The notes: a model not told the origin generated them from the sequence alone. A DNA stretch of 14,344 nt from Actinomycetes bacterium (GCA_023401045.1 JAEXEM010000394.1:1-14344), one strand, 5' to 3'. Positions 1-6,922 are shown, numbered from the stretch's first letter. Made by a program: numbers and translations.

Positions 1-1568
1 AGTCCGAGCGCACGCGGCGCGTCGGGCAGGCCGGCGCCGACGCGTGACGGGTCGCCGAGGTCGAGCTGCGTGGCCGAGGCCCTGAGGATCGCGAAGAGCC
101 GGTCGACCCGCGCCGCGCCGCGCAGCCGCAGGGCAGGCTCCTGGAAGTCGCGGTGATGGGCGAGCACGAGCGCGGCCAGCCCGGTGACGTGCGGCGTCGC
201 CATCGAGGTGCCGTCCCAGGAGGCGAAGCCGTCGGTCGGCACGCTGGAGACCACTGCCACGCCCGGGCCGGCGACGTCGACCTCGGGGCCGTGGCACGAG
301 AACTGCGCCGAGAAGTACCCACGGTCCGCCCCGCCGGGCCACACCTGCTGCGCGTGGTAGCTCGTGGCCGGGAACGTACCGTCGCGACCGATCGCCGAGA
401 CGGTGAGGACGTCCGGCGAGGTGCCCGGGAACTGCACCTCGCCGCCCGTGTTGCCGGCCGCGACGATGCACGCCACCCCGAGCTCCTTGGCCTGCGCGAG
501 CTTCTGCAGCATGATCTGCGAGCTGCCCCCGGTTCCCAGGCTCATGTTGACGACGTCGACGCCCTCGTCGATGCAGCGGTCCACCGCCTCGATGAGGCTG
601 CTGATCCGTCCTCCGGGGAAGATCCGCGCCTCGAACAGCTCGGCGTCGGGAGCGAACCCCCGCACGCCCGACCCGTTGCGCGCGCCCGCGATGACGCCGC
701 TGCAGTGGGACCCGTGGGCGATCGTGTCGTCCCGCCACTGCGTGTCGTTGCTCGGCGTCGACGTGAGGTCGACACCTGCCCGGATCGCCGCGAGGTCGGG
801 GTGCGTCACGGCTGCCCCCGAGTCGACGACCGCCACCTTGACCCCGCGCCCCGTCATCTCGGCCGGCACCGCTTCGAGCCGCATGGCCCGCTGGCCCCAG
901 CCGAGCGTCTCGGTGCCGGGGAACCCGACGAGCGAGGCCGCCAGCGGCTGGAGCTCGACGACGGTCGTCGCCCCGGAGGTGAGCGCCGGGCGGGACAGCC
1001 ACAGCGACCAGTGGTCGCGTGCGGGGTTGACGTAGAGCGCGCGCAGCGTGGCGTCGCTCTCGTTGAGCAGGGAGAGCGTGACGAGCCCGTGCTCGTCGGT
1101 GCGGCCCTGCGCGGGAAGCGCCGAGCCGTACAGGTAGACGGTGGCGCCACCCACCGGCGCACCGCCCGCACCCACGACCCGCAGGGTCCAGGTGCTCGAC
1201 GTCCCGAACGGACTGAGCACGCCGGGGTCCACGGCGACGACCGCCGGGGCCTCGGCCGGCCCCCCGGGGTGCAGCGGCGCGTCCTCCTCGACGAGTACCT
1301 GGGGGTGGCGTCCGAGCTCGGCAGCCGTGGCCTCGGGCATGGTGGCGACGACGACCTCGTCGGTCACCGAGCTCCCGAGGCTCATCGCACGCAGGGCCTG
1401 CGGGCGCAGCGTGCGCTCGACCTGCACGTCCGGCGCGGCGTCCAGCTGCTCGACGACCCAGGCGAAGTCCAGCGGCCCGGCGCTCGCCGGGTCGACGGAC
1501 AGGTCCTGGGCGACGAGGAACGTGCGCGGGCGGCTCACCGCATCCGCGGCGTGCACGACGTCGGTCAT
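1..1568 (-). CDS. S8 (subtilisin-family) serine peptidase, C-terminus cut by window edge
   Basis: This is a serine endopeptidase of the subtilisin fold; 522 codons lie in the window and no stop is reached. The triad is visible: Asp249 in KVAVVDSGA, His285 in AHGSHCSG and Ser455 in GTSMATPH, with the oxyanion Asn373 in AAGNTGG. Residues about 16-104 resemble an I9 propeptide, ending VLVEEDAPLHPGGP. Residues about 122-210 look like a beta-sandwich insert (TLRVVGAGGAPVGGATVYLYG) of the carboxypeptidase-regulatory-like kind. No signal peptide or transmembrane segment precedes them, so the enzyme is predicted cytoplasmic or exported by an unusual route. The start is the ATG whose ATGA overlaps the upstream stop, with GGAGG nine bases before it. 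It is the last visible gene of a four-gene operon. The peptidase assignment is near certain; the substrate is unknown. Confidence 0.95.
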   Translation of the reverse strand, partial: MTDVVHAADAVSRPRTFLVAQDLSVDPASAGPLDFAWVVEQLDAAPDVQVERTLRPQALRAMSLGSSVTDEVVVATMPEATAAELGRHPQVLVEEDAPLHPGGPAEAPAVVAVDPGVLSPFGTSSTWTLRVVGAGGAPVGGATVYLYGSALPAQGRTDEHGLVTLSLLNESDATLRALYVNPARDHWSLWLSRPALTSGATTVVELQPLAASLVGFPGTETLGWGQRAMRLEAVPAEMTGRGVKVAVVDSGAAVTHPDLAAIRAGVDLTSTPSNDTQWRDDTIAHGSHCSGVIAGARNGSGVRGFAPDAELFEARIFPGGRISSLIEAVDRCIDEGVDVVNMSLGTGGSSQIMLQKLAQAKELGVACIVAAGNTGGEVQFPGTSPDVLTVSAIGRDGTFPATSYHAQQVWPGGADRGYFSAQFSCHGPEVDVAGPGVAVVSSVPTDGFASWDGTSMATPHVTGLAALVLAHHRDFQEPALRLRGAARVDRLFAILRASATQLDLGDPSRVGAGLPDAPRALG

Positions 1569-1828
1569 GATGACGGTCCTCCGGGTTGCAGCGGTAGGTC
1601 TGGTTCGACGAGGACGAGGCCCCCGAGCGCGGACTGCAGGGCGGCAGCCCGTCCCGGGGCGAGGGCGACACAGAGTCGCTCAGGGTCGGAGCGCGCGTCC
1701 CGGGCGACGGCGGTCACCGTCGCCCGGGGGTCGGCCTCCAGCAGCTCGAGGAGCGGACGCAGCACGTCGGGCGGCCCCGCCACGACGAACGGCTCCGGAC
1801 GCTCCTCCGACGGGTCGTCCGTGCTCAC
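1565..1828 (-). CDS. 87-aa stand-alone I9-like (subtilisin propeptide/inhibitor-like) protein
   Basis: This small protein of 87 residues starts with GTG, whose GTGA overlaps the stop of the gene before it; its own TGA overlaps the peptidase ATG. Residues 13-85 follow the pattern of a subtilisin propeptide: a first strand (PFVVAG), a helix, a central strand (LCVALAP), a second helix (AAALQSAL) and a last strand VLVEPDLPLQPGGP (72-85). That last stretch matches 11 of 14 residues of the peptidase's own segment VLVEEDAPLHPGGP (91-104). Propeptides of this family fold their protease and then inhibit it. By inference this protein could be a separate inhibitor or chaperone of the adjacent peptidase, perhaps born by duplication of its pro-region. 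The gene is well supported by the overlaps; the I9 relationship rests on eye alignment only. Confidence 0.8.
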   Translation of the reverse strand: MSTDDPSEERPEPFVVAGPPDVLRPLLELLEADPRATVTAVARDARSDPERLCVALAPGRAAALQSALGGLVLVEPDLPLQPGGPSS

Positions 1829-2121
1829 GGCGGCGGGATCCCCGGATCGGCCCGCCGGGCTGCGTCGATGGCCAGCAGGGCCCGCCGCAGCGCCGCCTGG
1901 ACGTCGTCGGGCCGTCCGGCCTGGTAGGCGGCCACCGCGGAGGTGGTCTCCTCGATGGCCGGGGCGAGGTCCGGGTGGTCCGGCGCGTGCTGCCGCAGGT
2001 AGGCGTACACCTTCGGGAGGACGGCACCGGCACGGCGCAGCCGCTCGTCCTCGACCGCCCCGGCGGCGGCGCTCGCCGTCTCGAGCTGCGGGTCGGCGTC
2101 ACGCACCCAGGTGAAGACCAT
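1825..2121 (-). CDS. 98-aa small helical protein of unknown function
   Basis: The protein has 98 residues and starts at ATG five bases after the stop of the repeat-protein gene. A GAGGA sequence overlaps that stop, and translation is probably coupled. It is rich in Ala, Leu, Arg, Glu and Asp and appears all-helical, with one helix around residues 24-45 (ending LPKVYAYLRQHAP), one at 50-69 (DLAPAIEETTSAVAAYQAG) and one at 71-91 (DDVQAALRRALLAIDAA). No signal peptide, membrane segment or cysteine is present. I do not recognise the family. Small helical proteins of this size accompany some actinobacterial conflict systems, such as the small CATRA-associated proteins, but I cannot show homology. 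An in-frame opening extends upstream to about 2577, but its composition there is the Arg/Pro-rich type typical of a shadow of the repeat gene, so the short form is preferred. Confidence 0.75.
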   Translation of the reverse strand: MVFTWVRDADPQLETASAAAGAVEDERLRRAGAVLPKVYAYLRQHAPDHPDLAPAIEETTSAVAAYQAGRPDDVQAALRRALLAIDAARRADPGIPPP

Positions 2122-2126
2122 CGTCC

Positions 2127-3284
2127 TCAGCCCCAGGCCGCTGCGGAGGGCACGACGCTGAACGGCTGCACCGCGAGCGTCGCGAGCTCGGCGCTCGACC
2201 GCCGGGCCTCCTCGAGGGTCGGCTTCCTCGCGTCGAACAGTCCGCCCAGGCTGCCGAGCAGGCCGCCGAGGAGACCGGCGGGCACGACGACGAGCTTGTC
2301 CTCCTCGCTGCCGCCGCCGTCCGGGCCTGCGGACGCGGGCTGGAGAGGATCGGGCAGCACGGAGAGCGACTTGAGCAGCTGGCCGGCGGTGGTGCCGATC
2401 CGCTCGCCGACCTTCGCGTTGCCGAGCCAGCTGCCGATGCCGCGCCCGATCGTGCCGCCGAACGTCGAGGCGATCCTGCCGAACCAACCGGCGGGGACGA
2501 GCACGAGGTCCTCGGTCTGCTGCGCACCTGCGGGGCCCGCGGAAGCAGGCACGAGGTTCGGCGGCAGAGCCGACCACGGGACGAACTTCTCGGCGAGGTC
2601 GCCGGTGATGTCCCCGATCGCCTTGGCCGTGTCGCCTCCGACGAGCTGACCGACGCCGCGCGCCACACCGCCGAACAGGTGGCCCAGCCAGCCGGCGGGC
2701 ACGACGACCTGGGCCTCCTGCCCGGTGTCCGACGCGGACGGTGCGACCTGCTCGGGCGGGACGACGGAGAACGGCCCGAAGATCGACCCGAGGGCACCAC
2801 CCGCGGACCCGCCGAGCTGCTCACCGAGACGCTTGTTGCCGAAGAGCCCGCCGACGGCGCCGCCGAGGAGCTTGCCCCCGACTCCGCCGAGCAGGCCCGT
2901 GAGGAACCCCGCCGGCATGACGACGAGCCCCTCCTGCGCACCGCCCGCCGACGGTCCGGTGGCGGCGGGCGCGACGGCGGGCGGCACGACCGACCACGGC
3001 GACAGGCCCTTGATGAGCTCGCCCGCCGCCCCGCCGAGCGTCTTGCCGAGCGCCCGGTCGCCGAACCAGGCACCGAGCTCACCTCCGATCGTGCCCCCCA
3101 GGCTCCCGACGACGTCGCCAAGGATGCCTGCCGGTACGACGACCAACGGTCCGCCCGGCGATGTCGAGCCGGACAGCGAGAGGTGCACCGGGGTACCGCC
3201 GCCGTCCGGGGCCGGCGGTGACGAGGTGCCCGCACCAGGTGCCCGACCGATGTCCTCGACCTCTGCGCTCAGTGATCCGCTCAT
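2127..3284 (-). CDS. 385-aa protein with five tandem Gly-rich (glycine-zipper-like) repeats
   Basis: First gene of the peptidase operon. After a Gly/Ser/Pro-rich N-terminus (1-45), the protein is almost wholly five repeats of about 70 residues starting near residues 47, 120, 192, 260 and 331. Each repeat opens with a strand-like VVVPAG followed by a large hydrophobic residue. It continues with 30-40 residues of closely spaced GxxxG-type motifs (for example GSLGGTIGGELGAWFG) and closes with PWSVVPP or PFSVVPP. Linkers are short and Pro/Ala/Gly/acidic (PASAGPDGGGSEED). The last repeat is degenerate in its middle. There is no Cys and no signal peptide. Glycine-zipper segments often pack as membrane or oligomeric helices, so a membrane-active, scaffold or multi-unit precursor role is possible; this is inference. 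The start is ATG with GGAGGAG nine bases upstream, which rules out the longer opening from 3329. I do not recognise the family. Confidence 0.9.
   Translation of the reverse strand: MSGSLSAEVEDIGRAPGAGTSSPPAPDGGGTPVHLSLSGSTSPGGPLVVVPAGILGDVVGSLGGTIGGELGAWFGDRALGKTLGGAAGELIKGLSPWSVVPPAVAPAATGPSAGGAQEGLVVMPAGFLTGLLGGVGGKLLGGAVGGLFGNKRLGEQLGGSAGGALGSIFGPFSVVPPEQVAPSASDTGQEAQVVVPAGWLGHLFGGVARGVGQLVGGDTAKAIGDITGDLAEKFVPWSALPPNLVPASAGPAGAQQTEDLVLVPAGWFGRIASTFGGTIGRGIGSWLGNAKVGERIGTTAGQLLKSLSVLPDPLQPASAGPDGGGSEEDKLVVVPAGLLGGLLGSLGGLFDARKPTLEEARRSSAELATLAVQPFSVVPSAAAWG
2130..3146 (-). repeat. Five coding repeats of about 204-219 bp within the Gly-rich protein gene
   Basis: The units run 2928-3146, 2712-2927, 2508-2711, 2295-2507 and 2130-2294 in order of translation. 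They correspond to protein residues 47-119, 120-191, 192-259, 260-330 and 331-385. Conservation is strongest at the two ends of each unit: V-V-x-P-A-G at the start, and S-V-V-P-P, S-A-L-P-P or S-V-L-P-D near the end. The glycine spacing is kept in between while the other residues vary. This pattern suggests old duplications held by protein-level selection rather than a recent DNA amplification. Unit five lacks the middle glycine run. Confidence 0.9.
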
Positions 3285-3293
3285 GATGACCTG

Positions 3294-3300
3294 CTCCTCC
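3294..3300 (-). promoter_or_regulatory. Ribosome binding site deciding the start of the Gly-rich repeat protein
   Basis: The minus strand reads GGAGGAG here, nine bases before the ATG at 3282-3284. It selects this ATG over the upstream in-frame ATG ending at 3329, which would add 15 residues and has no comparable site. Confidence 0.8.
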
Positions 3301-3614
3301 AGCTCACGTGCTGCTCGGACGGCTCCCACTGTGCGAGCGCCCGCCGTCGCAGGTCATGGGCACCGGCCTACCGCACCGCGGCCCCGGTGCGAGCGGAGCA
3401 GCACTACCCACGGGGGGGCTCGGTGCGGTCCCACGGCGGCCGAGCACCATGAGCAACCGCGTGCCCGGGTGCTCATCGGCGCCGGGGCGACGAGCTCCCT
3501 GCGCGCGGGGCCGGCGGCACGGTGAGCGCCTCCGGTGCCGGCGGCGCGTCCGAGGACGTCGGGCCGTGACGCTGTCATCCGTACGCACCTACCCATACCG
3601 GGCACGTCTGTCGA

Positions 3615-3632
3615 GTAGGTACATGTACCCAC
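3615..3632. promoter_or_regulatory. 18-bp near-palindrome, candidate operator upstream of the LuxR regulator
   Basis: The sequence GTAGGTACATGTACCCAC has a perfect 12-bp core (GGTACATGTACC, 3618-3629) and one mismatched pair outside it. A possible -10 element (GATACT, 3656-3661) lies downstream. If transcription begins near 3668, the palindrome is centred about 44 bp upstream, a usual place for a dimeric activator. Related CTACCCA heptamers occur at 3404 and 3589. The role as an operator is inferred from symmetry and position only. Confidence 0.5.
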
Positions 3633-3700
3633 ATCGGCCAGGCGCGCACGGTGCCGATACTGGGACGCGTCACGGTTCCGCTCCGGGGGGTGGGCGAGGG

Positions 3701-6253
3701 ATGGAGACTGCTGGGGCCGCCGCGCTACCGGACCCGGTCCGCACTGCGCTCACCGCCCTGGGGGAACGCCGAAGGTCAGCGGTCGTGCTCGTGGGTCCGT
3801 CCGGCAGCGGGAAGACCCACGTCCTGCGCGAGGTGGTGGGCGAGATGAGTAGCGCCCGGCACGTGAGCACCCGCGCCCCCGTGCTGGCGACCGCCGCGCT
3901 GCGCCCGCACGCGATCCGGGCCCTCCTCGACCCCGGCACGACCTCCGGTCCGGCCGTGCGCCGCGTGCTCGCCGTCGACGACCTCGACCGGTGGAGCCCC
4001 GGTCTGCTCCACCTGCTCTCCGACGCCGTGGACTCCCGCCGTGCCGCCCTCCTCGCCACCGTCCGGTCGTCGTCGCTCGACAAGCTGCTCAGCCGGTTCC
4101 GGCCGGCGGAGGTCCCCGTCCTCGTCGAGCTCGGACCGTGGCGGGTCGCCGAGCTCGTCGCGCACGCCCGGGCCGTGCTCGACGGCCCGTTGCACCCCGT
4201 CGACGGTGCCGCGCTCCTGAGGTTCAGCAGTGGTAACCCGTTGTGCGTCGTCGAGCTTCTCGAGCACGGCCGACGGAGCGGTCGGCTGCGACGCCGGCAC
4301 GACGTGTGGCGCTGCACGGAGCCTCTCGCCGTTCCTCCGGTCACGGCCGCACGCACCTGGGCCACCCTCGTCGCGGAGCCGCCGGCGGTCCTCGACGTGC
4401 TCACCACCCTGGCCACGGCCGAGCCGCTGCCGCTGCACGTGCTCGTGCGCGTCCACACCCTCGCGGCCGTCACCACCGCCGAGGACCGGGGGTGGTTGCT
4501 CACGATGCCGCGGGGGGCCGAGGTCGAGGTCCGGCTGGCACGTCACCTCGACGGCCAGGTCGCGACCGCGGCGGCCTCGACGCTGCGCCGCCGCTCGCTG
4601 CGTGCCGCGCTCGTCGACGCGCTCGTCGTCGAGCAGCACGACGGTGCCGCGCTCGTCGACGCGGTCGCCGCCTGCCTGACGACGGGCGTCGACCTGCCAC
4701 AGGACCTGCGAACCACGGCGGCCTCACGCGCGCTCCGGCGTCACCGTCCGGACGTCGCAGCCACGTTGACGGGCGGCCTTCCGGACCCGGCTGCGGTTGA
4801 GCTGCGGACGCTGGCGCTGGCGGAGCAGGGATGGTTCGTCGAGGCCGCACGGACGCTGCGGGCACAACCCGCATCCGGGCGCCCGGTCTCGACCGCGCCG
4901 GCACGTTCGGCGTGGGCCGACGCGCTGGACAGCATCTGCGGCGGTACCGCGCACGCGCACGAGCCGCGCGCGGTGCACGGCGGCGGGGCGACGCACGACC
5001 TGCTGCCCGGACTGTGCGCGGACGCGTGGTCCGGCCACCGCCTGGAGGCCACCGTGGCGGCGGGTCGCGCGGCCCTCACGAGCGGGCGGCTGACGGAGCG
5101 GTCCCGGCTGCTGTGCCTCGTGGCCACGTGCTGGGCCTGCCTTCAGCTGGGGCGGACCGCCGAGGTCCTCGAGCTGGCATCGGGAGGTCTGCTGCCAGGG
5201 GCGGGCGACGAGCCCGTGCCGACGTGCCTGCTGACGTTCTCCCTCGGGCTTGCGTGCCTGGTGCGCGGCGCCCTGCAGGACGCCGCTGCGCACGGCGCGC
5301 GGCTGTGCCGGCAGGGCGTCGACGAGGGGTGGCACCTCGCGTACGGTCTGGGGGCTCTGTTGCGTGGCTGCGTCGCGGCGGTCGGAGCTCGGCCGACGGC
5401 GGCGCGCGGTCGGCTCGGCGAGAGCGCGGCGTCCCTCGCCGACGCGGTGCCCGCCGTGGACCGCAGCGGTCTCCGGCTCGGGCTCGCGCTCGTGCAGCGG
5501 ATGGCCTCCGGCACACAGGGCGAGGACGAGGACGGCGACGATCCCGCTGCGACCCCGGCACCCCGGCTGCTGGCCGAGCTCGCCCGGCTGCTCGAGGCGG
5601 AGACGCTGCTGCTCGCCGACGAGCGTCGCGCCGCCCTCGAGGTCGCGGGTTCCGTCGCCGACCGGGCACGCCACGAGGGCTGGACGCTCGTGCTCCTCCA
5701 GGCGCTGCACCTGCTCGTGCGGGTCGACGCGACCCGTGCCGTCGCCGAGGAGATCGCCGAGGTCGCCGGAGCCACGGACTTCGAGCTCGCGGCCCGCTAC
5801 GCCGCGCACGCGGCCGCCGCGTGGACCCGGGACCGGCCGGCGCTCACGGAGCTCTCCGAGCACTACGAGGCGTCGGGGATGCGGTGGCTGGCGGCCGAGA
5901 CAGCCGCGACGGCCCTTGCGGGTGCGGAGCGCTCGCACCTGACCGCAGCCTGGGCACCACGTGCGAAGCGTGTGCTGCACCGACTGCGCCAGGACGACGA
6001 CGTCTGCCCTCCCGGCTGGTGGGGAGCGGCCTCCGTGCGCGTCGCCCGCGTGACCCCGCGGGAGCTGGAGATCGCCGAGGCGGTCGTGCGCGGCGAGACC
6101 TCGTCCCAGATCGCCGAGCGGCTGTGCCTGTCCCGCCGGACGGTCGAGAACCACCTGCAGCACATCTACCGCAAGCTCGGCGTCTCCCGTCGCGACGACC
6201 TCGAGCTCGCGTACGGCACCGTCGTGCCGCGCGTGCCGCGCCACGGCACATGA
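3701..6253 (+). CDS. LAL/STAND-type LuxR family transcriptional regulator (ATPase + helical repeats + HTH)
   Basis: Large ATP-binding transcriptional regulator of 850 residues, close to the usual 850-950 of LAL proteins. Residues 28-39 hold the Walker A motif (VVLVGPSGSGKT), and 89-96 hold a Walker B-like stretch (VLAVDDLD). The long middle (about 240-770) is Ala/Leu/Arg-rich and probably forms MalT-like TPR helices that sense a ligand or partner. Residues about 783-838 form a classical LuxR helix-turn-helix (VTPRELEIAEAVVRG, then SSQIAERLCLSRRTVENHL). The family acts in the cytoplasm as an ATP-dependent switch that activates promoters. I chose ATG 3701 because the ATPase domain follows after about 25 residues; GAGGG sits right before it, which is a poor spacing. 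The frame is open upstream to 3308, but that part looks non-coding. It diverges from the repeat/peptidase operon, which is its most obvious possible target. Confidence 0.92.
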   Translation: METAGAAALPDPVRTALTALGERRRSAVVLVGPSGSGKTHVLREVVGEMSSARHVSTRAPVLATAALRPHAIRALLDPGTTSGPAVRRVLAVDDLDRWSPGLLHLLSDAVDSRRAALLATVRSSSLDKLLSRFRPAEVPVLVELGPWRVAELVAHARAVLDGPLHPVDGAALLRFSSGNPLCVVELLEHGRRSGRLRRRHDVWRCTEPLAVPPVTAARTWATLVAEPPAVLDVLTTLATAEPLPLHVLVRVHTLAAVTTAEDRGWLLTMPRGAEVEVRLARHLDGQVATAAASTLRRRSLRAALVDALVVEQHDGAALVDAVAACLTTGVDLPQDLRTTAASRALRRHRPDVAATLTGGLPDPAAVELRTLALAEQGWFVEAARTLRAQPASGRPVSTAPARSAWADALDSICGGTAHAHEPRAVHGGGATHDLLPGLCADAWSGHRLEATVAAGRAALTSGRLTERSRLLCLVATCWACLQLGRTAEVLELASGGLLPGAGDEPVPTCLLTFSLGLACLVRGALQDAAAHGARLCRQGVDEGWHLAYGLGALLRGCVAAVGARPTAARGRLGESAASLADAVPAVDRSGLRLGLALVQRMASGTQGEDEDGDDPAATPAPRLLAELARLLEAETLLLADERRAALEVAGSVADRARHEGWTLVLLQALHLLVRVDATRAVAEEIAEVAGATDFELAARYAAHAAAAWTRDRPALTELSEHYEASGMRWLAAETAATALAGAERSHLTAAWAPRAKRVLHRLRQDDDVCPPGWWGAASVRVARVTPRELEIAEAVVRGETSSQIAERLCLSRRTVENHLQHIYRKLGVSRRDDLELAYGTVVPRVPRHGT

Positions 6254-6277
6254 GGGGCACGTCCGCGGGCAGGTCGC

Positions 6278-6856
6278 TCAGTGCGGCGCCTCGGCGGCCG
6301 GCTCCGGGTCCATGTCGAAGGCCGGCAGCCCGTCGAGGCTCGTCCGGTTCTTGCGCCGCCGGTACTCGGCCTGCCCGTCGGTGCCCTTGCGGTCCATGAA
6401 CGCCGGCAGCAGGTCGCGCTCGCCGCGGTACTCGAGGAGCGGGACCCCGTAGCCGCAGGAGTCGGAGACGCGCTCGACGTCGACGACGACGACGGCGCGG
6501 ATCCCGCGGGTCTCGTCGAACCGGGCGGCGAGCTCGGCGAACCCCTCGTCGTAGATCGTGACGAACCGGCCGCGCCCGTGCAGCCGCACGATGTTCGGCG
6601 GCCCGTCGAACGCACAGAACATCAGGGTGATGCGCCCGTTCTGGCGCAGGTGGGCGATGGTCTCGGCACCGCTCGCCGTGAGGTCGGCGTACGCGACGGT
6701 GCGCTCGTCGAGGACGACGAACGTACCGCCGACGCCCTTGGGTGAGACGTTGACGTGCCCCCCGGGACCGTCGGGAGCGGTCGCGACGAAGAACACGTGC
6801 TGCCTCTCGACGAAGCGGCGGATCTTCTCGTCGATGCACTCGTGGACCGTGGCCAT
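6278..6856 (-). CDS. Pyridoxamine 5'-phosphate oxidase family (FMN-binding split-barrel) protein
   Basis: This 192-residue protein has a single split-barrel flavin-binding domain. Visible family features are VFFVATAPDGPGGHVNVSPKG (residues 21-41, with NVSPKG), VAYADLTASGAETIAHLRQNGRI (54-76) and LMFCAFDGPPNIVRLHGRG. Members bind FMN or F420 and are mostly uncharacterised; very few make pyridoxal phosphate, so a role in vitamin B6 synthesis should not be assumed. The start is ATG 6856 with GGAGGAGG six bases upstream, rather than the longer opening from 6901. It lies 66 bp downstream of the first ilvD on the same strand and converges on the LuxR gene with 24 bp between stops. A TACGGT hexamer at 6882-6887 might be its own -10 element, without a good -35. 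Confidence 0.92.
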   Translation of the reverse strand: MATVHECIDEKIRRFVERQHVFFVATAPDGPGGHVNVSPKGVGGTFVVLDERTVAYADLTASGAETIAHLRQNGRITLMFCAFDGPPNIVRLHGRGRFVTIYDEGFAELAARFDETRGIRAVVVVDVERVSDSCGYGVPLLEYRGERDLLPAFMDRKGTDGQAEYRRRKNRTSLDGLPAFDMDPEPAAEAPH

Positions 6857-6922
6857 GTGTGCCCTCCTCCGGGTCGCGACGACCGTATCGCCCGGTCGCA
6901 CGCGCGGGGGGCGTTCTGCCCG

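Larger units (their letters stand above)
3285..3700. other. Divergent intergenic region between the repeat/peptidase operon and the LuxR regulator
   Basis: This 416-bp stretch should hold promoters for both directions. No convincing gene is seen in it. Open frames that cross it (for example minus 3304-3588 and plus 3308 onward) have the Arg/Pro/Ala composition of chance GC-rich frames. It holds an 18-bp near-palindrome at 3615-3632 and the heptamer CTACCCA at 3404-3410 and 3589-3595. It also holds inverted 7-mers (GAGCACC at 3442-3448 with GGTGCTC at 3468-3474, and ATGAGCA at 3449-3455 with TGCTCAT at 3470-3476) and a distant inverted pair ATGACCTGC/GCAGGTCAT (3286-3294, 3349-3357). I see no clear -35/-10 pair for the leftward operon. 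Confidence 0.6.

Noticed and set aside
2122..2577. N-terminal extension of the 98-aa protein to 250 aa
   Set aside because: The extra part is an Arg-rich shadow of the Gly-rich repeat gene; the ATG at 2121 with GAGGA just after the preceding stop is the natural start.
153..2649. Long plus-strand open frames opposite the subtilase and small genes (653 and 502 aa)
   Set aside because: They have the Arg/Ala/Gly/Pro-rich composition typical of antisense frames in very GC-rich DNA, contain no recognisable domain, and lie opposite genes with intact catalytic motifs and coupled starts.
2130..3146. Reading the Gly-rich gene as a PE/PPE-like or collagen-like low-complexity protein
   Set aside because: The five units have conserved VVVPAG and SVVPP borders with regular spacing, unlike simple Gly-rich or GxY repeats, and the PE/PPE signatures are absent.
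3308..3700. Extension of the LuxR regulator to 981 aa
   Set aside because: The added 131 residues are Arg/Pro/Gly-rich with no domain character and cover the palindromic promoter region; the ATPase domain starts normally from ATG 3701.
6254..6277. Bidirectional terminator between the convergent LuxR and flavin-protein genes
   Set aside because: The 24-bp gap has no convincing stem-loop or T-run.
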